Source of the DNA: Lycocorax pyrrhopterus obiensis
Taxonomy: Eukaryota > Chordata > Aves > Passeriformes > Paradisaeidae
Length of the DNA: 64,000 nt
Direction of reading: 5' to 3'
Assembly: GCA_014706295.1 (NCBI GenBank)
Contig: JACSVZ010000039.1
Location: 3,224,001 to 3,288,000 of the forward strand
This document shows, piece after piece, positions 10,968 to 24,482 of this stretch (positions are counted from its first letter, which is position 1; every line of letters starts with the position of its first letter). The notes beneath the pieces were generated by a model, which had not been told where the DNA came from, ran no database searches, and worked only from the letters and a program-made list of their open reading frames with translations. Made by a program: the position numbers and the translations under genes.

Positions 10968-13900
10968 CTGGGAAATAAAAGACAAGACAGACTACTGAAA
11001 GGAACCAGCAAAAGACGTTATGTTAAATATTTACTGTACAGCCTTGCTCCTCAACCAAATAAAACCTCATTCATTTACACAAACTAGATTTAAGTGAATG
11101 AGAATTTAAAAATATGTGGTATGACTAAAGACAGAAAAAAGCAGTACATGCAATATGGAAAGACCATCAGACCAGATGGAGGTTACAAAACAAAGAAAAC
11201 AAAATCCTCAACCAGCTTCAGGGCGTACACATACAGATTATTCATTCCTGTTGCTTCTACATTTTTCATCAGTGAGAAGCATAAATCAAGAGCTGGAGTT
11301 AGCTTATGAAAATAATTAGGAAATCAATAAGGAGATTAAAATTCACATCTCATTAATCCTCTCATAGGCAGAATAGATTAGAGAAGAGCTAAAACAAAAG
11401 ATTAAGTGCTTTGAAATGTATATGGAGAAAACACAAAAGTAAAATTTTTGTTATCTACTTCAAGTCATAAAATTTCTAAAATACATTGTTTATAATTGGC
11501 TTAGAGTTCTTTAAGCACGTTTCACTTATTGAGAAAGCATAATAATGTAAAACTTACTGCAGTCTACAACTGAAAAACTAAAACACAGCCAGGCTGTCAG
11601 GCTTTGTACTGCTCTTGCAATAGAATGTTTTGTAAACAAATTACATCCAGGTGTCTCTCAATGCTGTTATGTTGCTGCTCTTACCCATACAGTTGCATAT
11701 GGGGGCTTTCTTAGGGAAGCAGGCAATACATGGGGTTCTTGTTATATTCCTTAAAATACACAACTCATCCTGTTTCCAGTGGGATATTTTAATGCAAATC
11801 AACTGTATGCACACTGAAAAAGAGGCAGGATTGCAAATCATACTTAAACTATGGCCTTATTTTAATCCAGCTAAATGATCCTCAACTGCTTAGCATATAC
11901 CTACCACACTCCATAGCTTCTGGGAGTTTCAACTCTTTCCCACACTAAAGGAAAATCTTCTGTCAATACCATTGTCAATGAATGCAACATGTACCCAGGT
12001 CTGTCTGTTTATTGAGATCCCATACCCAAGTTTATCAGACAGACAAGAGGAAACCACAAAATACACAGATATGGAACACCCCTATAATCTTCCTTAAAGC
12101 AACTATCTCCAATCTGCTGCTTTTGCTGGTGTGCTGCTGACTAAGCCCTAAAAATTCCAGTATGGTCACACTGGATTTGTACAAACACCACAATACAAAT
12201 GGTCAATATGCAGCTTCAGAAAAGTGTGTGACTTCTGAAGTGCTAAAACCTCTAGCATAAGGCAGTGCCAGAGATTAGGGAAGAAAAAAACCACTGAACA
12301 ATTCTGTCACCAGCTAAATTTGCCAGAAACCAGCAAGAGAAAGGAGTGCAGATTCACATAGTTGATGGTGAAAAATGTCAAAAAATGCTGTAGAAAGGGA
12401 AGAGAAAAAACCAAAGAATGTGAACTTTCTGGCAACTGGAAAACCTGCATTTATACCACAGCCAATCTGGGCCAAAGTCAGTAGGACTTAGTGGGCAACC
12501 AAGAGCAGGCTGACAGCACTACAGAGGGGAAGCAAACAGAAAAAGACTTGTGAAACCTCTCGGGCCAATGTACAGTTAAATTATCAATTTCTTTCTGTAC
12601 ATACTAAAAAAAACTTCTTCCTCTTCCTTCTCACAACAATTTCTGATTGCAAAGCAAATCAATTTTTATTTGAGTGGGCAGTAGGAATCCCCTCTATTTG
12701 AGACAATTCTTTATCAGTGTGACATAACCAGTCTTTAAAAATACCAGAGTCAGATTTAACAATACATTCAGGTAAAAGCCCATCCTGAACAGCAGTACTT
12801 GTTTTCCTGTGCACACACCCAGGAAGGCCCATTACTGAATTGTTCCCTGCTGACACAGATCTCGTGGTGCCTGCCTAGGACAGCCCCTGTGCGACAGCCG
12901 TGCTCAGCAGGCTGCAGGAAGGAGGACACAGGAGCACCACAAGTGAGTGAACAGAGGGGGCTTCCCCTCTGCTGTCTGCATGGCAGCAAGGAAGGGGTTT
13001 GCTTTTCTCTAAAAGGGAGAGCTGGAAACCTGGAGGACTGATCATGTTATGTTTACAGTCTAAGATTAAATGTTCATTTAATGTCGCTTCATTCGGTTTG
13101 GTTTTGGAAGATCCTCAAGGGAGCCAAAGCACTGGACAAGTGCTCCCTGAAGTGTTCATCAGCTGAATAAATGGAAGGTAATGCAAAATACATGGCAAGA
13201 AAACAGCAGGTGGCATCCAAGTTAAAAAACGACCAACACTGACATGATTTTTGTATATCTAACATTGTCATGCTACCCAAGACCTCTGTAAAAACACACC
13301 TGGCATTCATATAATCATTTTCCTACACAGAGTGCTCTCAGACAGTCATTATGCCAAAACTAAATGCTCATCAGGTGCTTAAAGATCATACTGCTAAGCA
13401 GTTTCATGATATTAGTGTAACAGAAGTTTTCCTACAAATTGAAAGAGAGGTGGCAACAGAGGGAATGAAAGAGGGAAGTGGACAGGGGACACATGGAGTT
13501 GAGAGAAGGACTGCAGGAGAGAAAAAAGCACGTGCACTTTCCTGCTACCTGCATGTGTCTGGCTGGTATCGAGGAAAGCAGGAATGGCCTGTAGAAAAGC
13601 CATCCAAATGTTTTCCGTTTGTACAGTGATAAATAATGGCCTCACATAACATTTTCAATTTCTCCCTGCTGACTGGAAGAGCTACCTGCATAGGGAAAAT
13701 ACAGCCTAGCACATAATTATTCTTATGTAAGCAAAGTACTAAGTACATTATTAAGGTCTTAAAATCTGTATACAATTCTTACCCTTTTTATCTTTGCACT
13801 GTAAATGGACTCGATGTTTATTTCAACTCCTCCTGGTTTTGATTTTGCATATTTTGTTTTTAGACATCTACCCAGTTCCATTAAAAATAATCAACTGTTA

Positions 13901-14357
13901 TTTCCCAGTAATAACTGATGAGGAAATGAGCACTCAACCATATTCAGTTCACAAAGAAAAACACTAAGAAATCTCATCTGTTTTCTTGCTTTTAGGAATT
14001 ATTAGCAATACCTGAAAAAGTCAGATTAAGATTTCTGTCACTTTCTCAGATCATATCCAAGAACATAATTAACCTTACAATAAGATTAAAAATTCAACTT
14101 CATTTTTTGCTGCATGTCCAGTACTCACAACAAGCAATACAGCGTTTCCTTTGCCATCATCCTTGTCTAGGCTTGAAAACATTTATCTTCCCGGCAGTAC
14201 CATTTCTAACTCCTTCTTCAGATTTCCCTTCTCTAGAACTCAAAATAAATTTCTGTTCCTCTAGACTCTGTTCAGCTGATTCCTTCTGATTCTGGAGTAT
14301 GATGCCTGCTCTTCCACCATGCTCCACCTAAGGCACTTAAAGCATCAAAGAGAGTAT

Positions 14358-15100
14358 AATCATAGATTCATAAATGGTTTGGGTTGGAAGAGACCTTAAA
14401 AATCATCAAGTTCCAACTCCCTGACACGGGCAGGTCACCTTTCACCAGATCAGGTTGCTCAGAGTCGTGTCCAATCTGGTCTTGAACACTACCAAGGATG
14501 GGGGCATCCACAACTTCCCTGGGCAACCTGTTATCAGAGTCTCACCACCCTAACAGTAAAGAACTTATTCTTAATATTTAATCTAAACCTACCCTTGTTC
14601 AGTTAGAAGCCATTTTCCCTTGTCCTGTCACTAGACTCCCTGAAAAAGAGTCCCTCCCCATCTTTCCTGTAGTCCACCTTCAAATACTGAAAGGTCACTA
14701 TAAGGTGTCTCCAGAGCCTTCTCCCTTCTCCAAGCTGAACAACCCCAGCTGTCTCGGCCGCTCTTCACAGGATCAGTGCTCCATCCCTCTGATCATCTTT
14801 GTGGCCTCCCTCTGGACCTGCTCCATCAGGTCCATGTCCTTCCTTATGCTGGGAGCCTCAGAGCTGGATGCGGCACTGCAGGTGGGGGTCTCATGAGAGT
14901 GGAGCAGAGGGGGGAATCGCCTCCCTTGACCTGCTGGTCACACTTCTCCTGATGCAGCCCAGGATACTGTTGGGTTACCAGGCCAAAAGTGCACACTGCC
15001 AGGTCATATTCAGATTTTCATCCACCAGCACCCCCAAGTCTTTCTCTGCAGGGCTGCTCCCAACCCACTTAGTGCCCAGCCTGTAGTCATGTTTGGAATT
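14358..15100 (-). mobile_element. CR1 LINE fragment, 5'-truncated, minus strand
   Basis: Read on the minus strand, the fragment runs from the 3' part of CR1 ORF2 into the 3' UTR. It ends with the avian CR1 3' signature (ttccaacccaaaccattta, then tgaatctatga) at about 14358-14395. Decayed ORF2 C-terminal motifs are visible on that strand: a KDMDLMEQVQR-like segment, GLFSLEKGEGSG, and a degraded EERLR-type box, interrupted by stops. CR1 elements copy by target-primed reverse transcription and are usually 5'-truncated, as here. It is the only clearly recognised element sharing SMAP1's transcriptional orientation. The 5' limit is approximate. Confidence 0.9.
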
Positions 15101-15584
15101 CCTATAACTCCATTTGAGGGAATGAAAGTTTTGCTTTAAGGTACCTGAAAATACAGACAGGGGTAAAATAAATATAAGCAGAAACTACAAACATTTCAAC
15201 TGATCATATTGGAATAGGACTCCAGTAAGTAACTCTCCAGTCAGACCCTGCTTAAATAATACTCATGATAAAGCAAACTCCTGAAACAATCCATTTTTAC
15301 ATAAAATCTGAGGACTCTGACACATTAACACCACCAAAATTCATTAATAAGTTGAAGCCTGTCTGCCAATCTATGGCAACCATGCTAGGTACACACACCT
15401 GACCTCAAGGAAAAACGAGTATTTATGAATATCTATTTATCTAAAATATGCCACGACTTTACATGAAACTTTGTCAGATATGTATCATGAAAAACATACA
15501 CCATCTCTATGAAAATACACTTTTGTAGACACTGAACTGATTCACAGATCCCAGTATAGCACAATTCTAATCAGGCCCACACAG

Positions 15585-15598
15585 ACACACACACACAC
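15585..15598. repeat. (AC)7 microsatellite
   Basis: Seven uninterrupted AC units inside a SMAP1 intron. Confidence 0.9.
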
Positions 15599-18218
15599 GA
15601 AATCCAAAAAAATTTAAGTTGACTGGATTTTAGTAACCTGATTGGAGAAAGACTTATATTAAATATTTCACTGAATTAATACTTCCAAACTTAATACCTC
15701 ACAGTTCTCTCCTTCTCTTCCTCCCTACAAATTTCACTGAAGAATGAAGAACACACTTTTGCTGGAACACATACCATACAAAATTTGAAATTAAAATCTG
15801 GCTAAAACAATTTAGGCAATTGTTTTAAGTATAAGTGAAAATGCTAGACCTTTGCTCAGTTCCTACACAATGTTTGGCAACAAAACCTATTCTAATACCT
15901 GTAATTTAGCTATGCCCACTTTACATGAAAAAACATCATCAAACATATGAAATGTTCTTCTTTCCTTTCTGTGTCCATGAATAATGCATAATTTATAGAA
16001 CATGCCTTTTATCTAGTTCTACTGTAGAAGCTGCTTAAGGTAACTCTTCTTAAACTTCCCTGAGTTTGCTAATGGGCAAAATTCTATTAAAAAAAATTCT
16101 CTGTCACATATTGTTCTTTACCAGTCCTTTACAACTTAAACAGTTTGCATTACAGCTATACAGAACAGTGGGAAGAAACATTTTAAATGTCTTTGAAAAC
16201 TGTGATAAAGACACATATCTGAAAGCAGACTCCAAGTGCACATGATCATCAGTGCTCAAGTCACATTTGAAAAAGGAGAAACAAATGCTTTTGTTTTCAC
16301 TTGAAAAACGTCTTGGCTATGGACAATGGACATAAATCCTAAGTTTTGCAGACATCATGTTGTTTCAGTCTCATAATAAAACATTCAAACAGACATTTCT
16401 GTGCTCCACAGAGCCATAAACCAGAGTGCATTTAGCATTAAATGCTGCCTTTCAGGTAAAACTGGAGGAAAAAAGCAATCCTCTGAAAACTCAAGGGTCA
16501 TACAGATCAGTTTGAGGAGCACCATTAAATTCCCTTCTTTTTCAGAAGCAAAGCTCTCAAATCTGTGGCACCTCAGACACACCTACAATAGAACATAATG
16601 GTAAATATCTCAGTGAGAAAGCGAGCCACACTATTCCATATTTGATCTCCTTCTTCTACTTCATTTTTTAAAATTTCAACACATTCTGTTAATAGATATT
16701 TAAACAAATTCAAGTTAAGATCTAGCCATGGGTTTCTACTTTAAATTTTTCAATTTCAAGCACAGGAACTGAATGTTAGGGTTACTCAACTGCTGATCTG
16801 AGTTCATGCCCACTTTACCAATTGCAGCCTCGCACAAAATAAATTCACATTATAATCACACTTCTTATTTAAACAGGCCAAGTCCTTCAACTGTCTCATA
16901 ATAAGGCATCCTTTCCAGGCTCCTGTATTCTCCTAACTCTTCTCTGAATCCCATACAACTTTTATCCCTGTTGCAAGGTGAAAGATCTTACAAAATACTC
17001 ATAGCACTGGCAAATGAGAGGCATCCTCAACTCCTGCCCAGCCTCAGTTCCCAGACTGGACACCAGCATTCTGAAACAGAACGCGTACAAGGTCTTGATA
17101 ATGCTGAAGCAAAACAGAATGATATTCTCTTTGCCCCACTTTAACAAGCAACCCATGTAATCACCAGCAGAAACCTGTCTTCTGCTACCTACACATGTTC
17201 CTCTTATCTGTAGAGATTTTCTGATTAAATTTTGAGATTACTGATTAAAAATGGAAGATAGCCAAGGATTAATCTTGCAATACACCACAAGGATCGTGTG
17301 CTTGATAAAAAAATGCTTGCTGAGAGTTGTTTGTTCCTCCTGATTATGGCGCTCAGAAGAAAGAAAACTGTCACTAAAAATCTAGACAGGTTTGTTTACA
17401 GCAAGTGAATACACTCATGCTTTCCAGTATATAAAAAAGATGATACTCACCAGATATTGAGAATAGTATCATCCTTTCTACCACTTTTTAATCAATTTAG
17501 TTAGTACCATACTTAGCCTAGAAACTAGCACAAAGATAAACAACATGTAGAAATATTCCTCTCACAGAAGGTCCAGTGACCAAATCTTTATCATAGAAAT
17601 GCATTTAAAATGTTATATATACATATAATTCAGTATGCTTTAGCAGCCACTCCATTATTTAACCCATCACTAGTCATCACCATCTAGGGCATCACCCTTC
17701 ACTTTGCTTTTTTTCACTCTTAAATATTTAGCCTTCTTTTGGATTTTCTGCATTCTACAGCTAAATCATTCTTTAACCAGCAGACCACATCACATGTTCG
17801 TGAAATAGAAACAAAAGAAGGCTTTTCTCTTCTTTCTCAGGCTGCTCTTTTCTCCTGGGCACACAGTAGTTACATACAGAAGTCATCATTTCCAGCATCA
17901 GAAAGGCTGGAAAGGGGAAAATCCAGAATTCAGTGCTACCCATTACTACCACCGGCACGTGTATTTTGGGGCCAAGTCAAAACTTCACTATTCTAGATTT
18001 GAATTTACTCATTCTACACCCAAACGGAATAAATAACTCAGGGAAGCTAGAAATGGGTTACTGCTTTTCACATCTTGATGAGGCTGTCAGTCCAGCTGAC
18101 TCTCACAGAGTCAGACCTGAAACCGGTCAGAATTTACCCGTGAGAATTTTACAGTGGAAATTTTGCAGCTTCAGTGAAACCCACAGAGAAGGCCAAGAAG
18201 ATAATCAATGAGAGAAGA

Positions 18219-18521
18219 TGTTCTGGACACAAGGAGAGGATGTCCTTGTTATGGGACATTGAGAATGTACAAGGAAGAACTTGTGGATAACATGTAGCAA
18301 CTATACTTTTGATTGTATAGCTAATTTTTTTATTGCCTGCATGGTCATTGTTTGTTAGACAGCCTTGTCATTGTCTGCTAAGCAGCCAATCTCAATAAGC
18401 CACAGCCATTGTAAAGAGGTATAAGAATAGCAGCAAAGAAAATAAAAAATCTTTCTATCTCTCTCGACTTTGGATTACGACAAGTGTGTGCTTTTATGTC
18501 CACCTCGACAAAGCCGCAACA
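18219..18521 (+). mobile_element. Probable retroviral LTR, ERV1/ERVK-like, with PBS-like remnant
   Basis: The segment opens TGTTCTGGACAC and closes GCAACA, the TG...CA form of an LTR. It has promoter and poly(A) elements in LTR order: CCAAT at 18386-18390, TATAAGA at 18420-18426 and AATAAA at 18441-18446, then a pyrimidine-rich stretch and a CTCGACA-type end. Directly after it, ACAGGGAC at 18531-18538 matches the core of a lysine-tRNA primer-binding site, which would make this a 5' LTR with a scrap of leader. No target duplication could be found, and the exact limits and class are uncertain. Confidence 0.5.
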
Positions 18522-19924
18522 TCTAGCTCTACAGGGACCAATTTTGACATAAGGGATTAGAATAGCAGACAACAAGCACTCAAATACTGCTGTTCCTGGT
18601 ACTTTGACCAGTCTTCCACAAGAGACAAGAAAATCCACACCAACACTTTCCTTTGCAATTTTAGCTAACACACCCAAATCTAAGTGTAAATATACACCTT
18701 ATTTCTCACACTGTTTATGAGTAGCTTAAGGTGTGGTGGGAAGTTTGCTCTATCTGCAGCATTATGTTTAAAAAGAAACATGGTTTCTGTCTCTGAAACT
18801 CTATCGAGCATGTTGCACAAAGTCAGCCTTCAGCAGCAAGCAGGGGAAAGGAGAGTAAAGGGAGAGTAAAATCTGCTGAGTAAGACACATATGCTTTGAG
18901 GCGCTCAGAACTTCCTTTCATCATTATCCCTTCCACTGTATACACTATGAAAACTAATGGATGAAGAGAAACAAGTACAGATCACATGTCCCAAATAATA
19001 AATTCAAGAACACACACAATTATTTCTGGTTCAGCAGAGTTGAACAGAAAGCCCTACACAAAAACAAGCTTCTAAATGACCATTACAAGATGCCCCAGAT
19101 GAGGAAGTTAGCCCACCAGTCTTCCAAAACCTCCCTCTCAGAAGCCAGTCTGGGTTAAGGAAGCCTGCACATGTCCATCACAAACACCTTGCTCTTTGAG
19201 TCTGACAGCTACTTTAGGATAGCTGCAGCTTCAAGCAGTTTCTTTGTGTGTCCCAAAGCTGCCTTACCAGGCTACAATAGGCATGGTGACGGGTTTGCTT
19301 CCAAACTATCATGGCTATCAAGAAGGACCAGGCCAGGTGCAGGGGTTATGCTACTCTCCCTTGAGGAAAGCAAGACATACAAGTTCCAAGATGAGACAAA
19401 AGACAGATCAGCCCAGGTAGCAATATTAATTTTTCTTGCTATCCATTCTTGATTTTGAGTACAAAACCTCAGACCCCAGATTTTTAGCAGGTCTAAGAAA
19501 GAAGTGTTTGCTGTAGCCTTTCCTAAATATCAGCATCACAAAGCAATAAGAGATCTTAAAAAGGATGACTTGATGCCCAATAGCCTGAGAACATAAAGTT
19601 ATATTCAGCAATACCTATTAAAAAAAAGAACAAGACAAAAGAAAACATTACTACCATCACCAGGCTAAGACAGAACACAATTTAGCTGGATAACCAGAAG
19701 GAAAGACCACACCATCTACTTCTATATCCAAGCAGTGCAGAAGCTTGAAGAGGTGAGAAAAATACCAGTGCTACAGTTTAAGCATCTCCAGCCATGAGAT
19801 GGTTAAGATATGTTGAGAAGTGTGCATTCCTTCTGTGTGAATGAACAATTCCCTGAAGGAAAATACACATGTGCATGCACATATTTACACATACATATAG
19901 CTAAATACACTTATTAAATTTTAC

Positions 19925-20052
19925 CTGAGCAGGAGGTACTGCAGCTGCTGGCAAAGGATTAGAGATCATTGGGCCAAAGATATCCAGGTCATCATTCAGT
20001 GCTGTGACAGCAGCAGTGCCTCCATTTGTAACAGATGCTTCAGCTGGACCAT
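19925..20052 (-). CDS. SMAP1: SMAP1 coding exon with NDDLDIFGPM motif
   Basis: This 128-bp exon begins by completing an Asp codon (G|AT) and encodes 42 further residues: GPAEASVTNGGTAAVTA, then LNDDLDIFGPMISNPLPAA, then AVPPAQ. DLDIFGPMISNPLP is strongly conserved in SMAP1. The completed Asp is the last residue of the clathrin box begun in the exon at 29337-29421. The acceptor is cttttttag and the donor CAG|gtaaaa. Confidence 0.95.
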
Positions 20053-21305
20053 CTAAAAAAGCAACAGAATCACTTTTAAAGTGAAAATTATTAATATCTT
20101 AACATCATGAGAATAATTAAAGCTGTCTATTCCCTCCTACCCTGCCCCAGTCAAAGATGTGCTCAATTTCTGAGATATTTTTCAGACTGCGATATTGTTC
20201 AGATTTTGTAAAGACTTCTTTCCCAAAGAAGATGGCACATTAATGTCCTTCAGAAAAAAAACCAAATGAAAACCAAACAACGACAAACCAAAATACTTCA
20301 AACTTCCCTAAGGACAAGCACACCAACTTAGCAGTACACACTACTCATTTTTAGGAGTCTTTGCACACCAACATTTTTAGTAAGAATTTAAATAGATATC
20401 TTACTGAGAAGGTCCGAATTTGGTAGCCACGTATCAGACAAAATACACTCATCTGTGCTCCTGAATTAAAATTTACATTTTAGAATCCATGAAGTTATTC
20501 TTGATGTGCTAATTTACTCAAGAGTACATAAATAAATTTTGCATTAGGGAAAAAGTCCATTCTTTCCCCTTTTTCAAAAGTACTTTGCAGAGACTTTATT
20601 CTATAGCTCCATATGAACACAACTGCCAGGCACACTGAGCTAATTATCCATAAGAACCTACGGCTCTTGTTCTGAGCAGAATTAACTTCCACAGCCTTGG
20701 TGTCTGTAAGCCACTTTAACACATGAACACATTTACTGATGTAGGTGAAAGTGGATGCATGCAGGACAAAAAAAGGACTGGAGAATTACACTTTAAAGAG
20801 AATTTGCAAGAGAGCACTTTAAAAGATGCAGTGACAAAAATATCACAAAAGTGTTTTTAAGGAACAGAGCAACCATTTCTCTTTTGATTTTAAGCTGCTC
20901 AAGAACAAGTGGTAAGAATTGGCTAATAAATTTATACCAAAGCATATCACAAGTGGGTTGCCATTACATAGAGCTTGACAAATACAAAGGTGACTCAAGA
21001 TTCTGCTGAACTTTATGATGACTGTATAGTCCTAACAGCAAGTTTAAGAAAGCTTTTATAGGCAACAGAAGAAGTTACATCTAAAATTATCTGATCTCAG
21101 AAATCAGACTTCTCTGGTAGAACAAACTAGCTGAATTAAGTCAAAACCTCTGCAAAAGAAACACTGCCATGACTAGCACAGCTGTTTATACATCACAGGA
21201 GGCTCAGTATTCCAAAAACCCTAGATTACAGTACACTGAAAAAACTGCTACTAACATCGTAAGACTGCATTCTGAAACAATCCATTCAGAAGAACATTAC
21301 CCAGA

Positions 21306-21310
21306 GATGC
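21306..21310. repeat. Target-site duplication GATGC, left copy
   Basis: The five bases GATGC immediately before the LTR are repeated exactly at 21897-21901 after it, as expected for retroviral integrase insertion with a 5-bp stagger. Confidence 0.85.
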
Positions 21311-21896
21311 TGTTCTGGTTTTGGCTGGGATAGAGTTAATGTTCCTCTCAGTAGCCAGTGTAGGGCTCTGTTTTGGATTTGTGCTGGAAACAGAGTTGAT
21401 AGCACAGGGATGTTTTCATTATTGCCAAGCAATGCTTGCATAGTGTCAAGGCCTTTTCTGCTCCCTACCCCATCCCACCAGCGAGGAGGCTGGGGGTGCA
21501 CAAAGAGTTAGAAGGGACACAGCCAGGACAGGTGAGCCCAACTACCAAAGGGATATTCCATACCCTACACATGCTGCCATGCTCAGTATGTAAAGCAGTG
21601 GGAAGGAGGAGGGGGACCTTTGGAGTGATGGCATTTGTCTTGCCAAATCACTGTTATGCATGATGGAGCCCTGATTCGCTGGGGATGGCTGAACTGCCTG
21701 CCCATGGGAACTGGTGGATGAATTCCTAGTTTTGTTTTGCTTACGTGCACAACTTTTGCTTTACCTGTTAAACTATTTTTATCTCAACCCACAAGTTTTC
21801 TCACTTCTACCCTCCTGATTCTCTTCCCCATCCCATGGGGGGAGCGAGCAAGTGGCTGTGTGAGGCTTAGTTGCCAGCTGGGATCAAACCATGACA
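21311..21896 (+). mobile_element. Solo LTR, avian ERVL-type family
   Basis: A 586-bp sequence bounded by TG...CA: it opens TGTTCTGGTTTTGGCTGGG and closes CAAACCATGACA. It has the landmarks of a widespread avian endogenous retrovirus LTR: the GGATAGAGTTAAT box, AAGGGATATTCCATACC, GCTCAGTATGTAAA (a degraded TATA at 21587-21594), CTTATCTCAACCCA-type sequence near the poly(A) region, and a GGGGGGAGCGAGCAAGTGGC tract. A perfect 5-bp duplication (GATGC) flanks it. No internal retroviral genes remain, so it formed by LTR-LTR recombination. It lies antisense to SMAP1. The ERVL class is from recall of the family, not a database match. Confidence 0.9.
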
Positions 21897-21901
21897 GATG
21901 C
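21897..21901. repeat. Target-site duplication GATGC, right copy
   Basis: Exact copy of 21306-21310, directly abutting the 3' end of the solo LTR. Confidence 0.85.
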
Positions 21902-23725
21902 CTTCGCATTTCTGTCTGCCTTCCATGAAGGCAAAGTGGCCATGGGAATGAGTTGACACTACTAGATCTTCTATCCTGAATAAAAAGTGAGTGGCCTGAG
22001 GAATGTGAAGTAGCCACCTCAGTCAGTTTTACTACTCTTTTGTGATTTGACTTTGCTGGGGGACTGCTGTTGCAAAGATTCTGAAAAGCAAACCTACAAA
22101 TGCAGCTATGATTATGACAAAGCTACTTACATCTTAATGCAAAGGTCTCCTCCTTCCCTTATTTCTGATGAATGGAAGCCAGTGGACAGCAAAACGACCA
22201 TACATATGATCTGCTGCACCATTCCATCCACATTAATGCTCTGAGATGTGTGTAATTAAATATACTGGCCATTTAAGCACAAGCTTTTTTTGAGGTCATT
22301 CTGCAGACTGGCAGTTCCAAAAACATCTCCCCAAAGGTTCACTATTTCAGATAAATTTAGAAGTGAACTGTGCATAATTTTCAAGCAAAAGGACTGTCAG
22401 GAATTAATAATTTAACGTTCTCATTTTCTCAGTCAGGCACATGTATTAAAAAATATCTCTCTTGTCATATTCCAAAGTAGTTTAGTTTCCCTCAATGTAA
22501 AGGCGTTTAACATAGAAGACTGAAAATTTAAATGCAATCATTTAAAACAAGCATTTCACATATTTAGAACATTCATGACAGAACACATTTGCAAAAATAT
22601 AGTATTTTTCAAGTATTTAATATGCTGCTTATAAACCAATATTATGAAAACCCAGATTTTTGCTAGATTGGTTCTGTAAGAATGTTATTTGGTAATGCAT
22701 ATGCCTTTCATCTCTTACTGAATAAATACCTCCCTGTCTCCACTGGTGCAGAAACCAGACATTTTGAATTACTGTTTACAACACTGTTTTAAGCCTGTAT
22801 GAATAGTATTAATAGATGATCCTGTTTTACTGATTTCTCAAAATGTAATAGTTGGAATATTTACATCTATTAAAAAGAGACTCCAAAAACCTTACCCCTT
22901 CCCTATTGAAAGAACTAAGTTTCAGAATATAGAAAAAACCTAACAGTGTTTTCACTCCAGTTTATTACTTGTAGCAATATTCGTGTCCCCATTTATATAT
23001 ATATTTGCATGCAGGCATGTATAGACCTGTTTTTCAACATAATAATTCACAGTTCTTATACAGAGATAATGGATATTCTCAACTTCAACACACAAAGTCA
23101 TGGATTGGGATGTATGTCCTCCTTTCCCTCCTCATTTTAAAATATTTCTGTAATATAAGAAAGATACTCCAGCAGAGTTCTAATTTATTCTAAGTATACC
23201 ACTATTCACTCAACTTGTGCCACCTACCATTAAAACCTGTTTAGAAGAGGTGGTGTGTATATGACAGAAGGAAACACAGCTGTAGCCTTTCCAGGGAACA
23301 GGTAAAAATCAGAATAAGTTACTTGGGCCTGTCTGAATATTTTGAGAAATTCATAGTTTCAACCATCACAGGATTACTTTGAAGCAATTAGCTTTTGATA
23401 AACAGTACTTCCATCACTTTTCTGGAGAATCCATCCATAGCTAGGAATGAAATGTCAGATGTAGCAGAAACGACTGCAATGAGAGCAGACGCAAGGCAGA
23501 GGTTCCATGCTCAGTGAAGGGAACGTGAAGAGTCAGCAGATGCTGTTCTTCACCCTTGCTCCTAGGTGTGCTTCCAAAAATTATTTTCTTACAATTTATG
23601 ACAATATTACAGATAATATCTGACTGCTGTCTGCCCCCTGCAACAGCAGATGATGCTTCTGATTTCAGATTAGGAAGTCTTGTTTCAGTTTGATGGCAGA
23701 AACAAAAACTATTTACCAAGATGTA

Positions 23726-23762
23726 TTTAATAATATAGTGAAAGGTTTAATAATATAGTGAA
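23726..23762. repeat. 17-bp direct duplication
   Basis: TTTAATAATATAGTGAA occurs twice (23726-23742 and 23746-23762) with AGG between, a 20-bp period. It looks like a simple local tandem duplication. Confidence 0.85.
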
Positions 23763-24482
23763 GTTTACCTTTACAGTTCTTTTTCTGTATATATTTTATT
23801 AACCCTGACATGCCAATTTCCAATTCAGTGCTGTCTTCTGTTATTCATATAAATCATAGCTTTCATATACATCATCACTCCTTGGTATATTTATCTGCAC
23901 CGATAGTGAGAATCACCAGCAGAAGGGCTTCAAATGGACAGCAGAAGAGGAAACAGAAGATCTGATCTTAACTTTGCAGTTCTGAAACTCATTTTTTATG
24001 GACCAAACTATTTACAAGAACTTTGTTACCAAGCAGCCATGTATTTTTATATAAACAATCATTTATGACAACCATACCAAGACTTGCAATAGAGAGAATT
24101 GCACATGCATATAAATAATGCATATGATTATTTTTCACACCAAATTACAGAAAGGTAGAACTGAGAGAAAGAGGTCAATAGTTCCAACAAAAATCTGGGG
24201 TAAAGATGCAAACAGGGTCTGTCTGGCCAAAATTACTGCAGAATTATTTAATGTATTAGTAAAATTTTATGTACTGCTAAAAACTTTGCAGAAGTGAAAA
24301 AGCATTCACAGGGAGGCAATTTCTATCTAATACTTCTGAAAATAAAATGTGGAAAGCCAGAAAGCTAGTATGGCTCAAGTGGTTGTAAATGTTTCCATTT
24401 TGGGTAGATATATTGCTTACCTAAGCATAATCTGAACACTGCAGCAATAATATAAATGTTAACATATTTACAAGCTCAAGAA

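Larger units (their letters stand above)
10968..19924 (-). other. SMAP1: SMAP1 intron, 9.0 kb
   Basis: The intron is flanked by donor CAG|gtaaaa and acceptor tttcccag. It contains a CR1 fragment (about 14358-15100), a probable LTR (18219-18521) and an (AC)7 run (15585-15598). The stretch at about 12780-13060 is clearly richer in G+C than its surroundings but matches nothing I recognise. The remaining sequence is unremarkable AT-rich intron; open frames in it (for example 13351-13629, 17933-18211, 19171-19452) show no domain. Confidence 0.9.
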
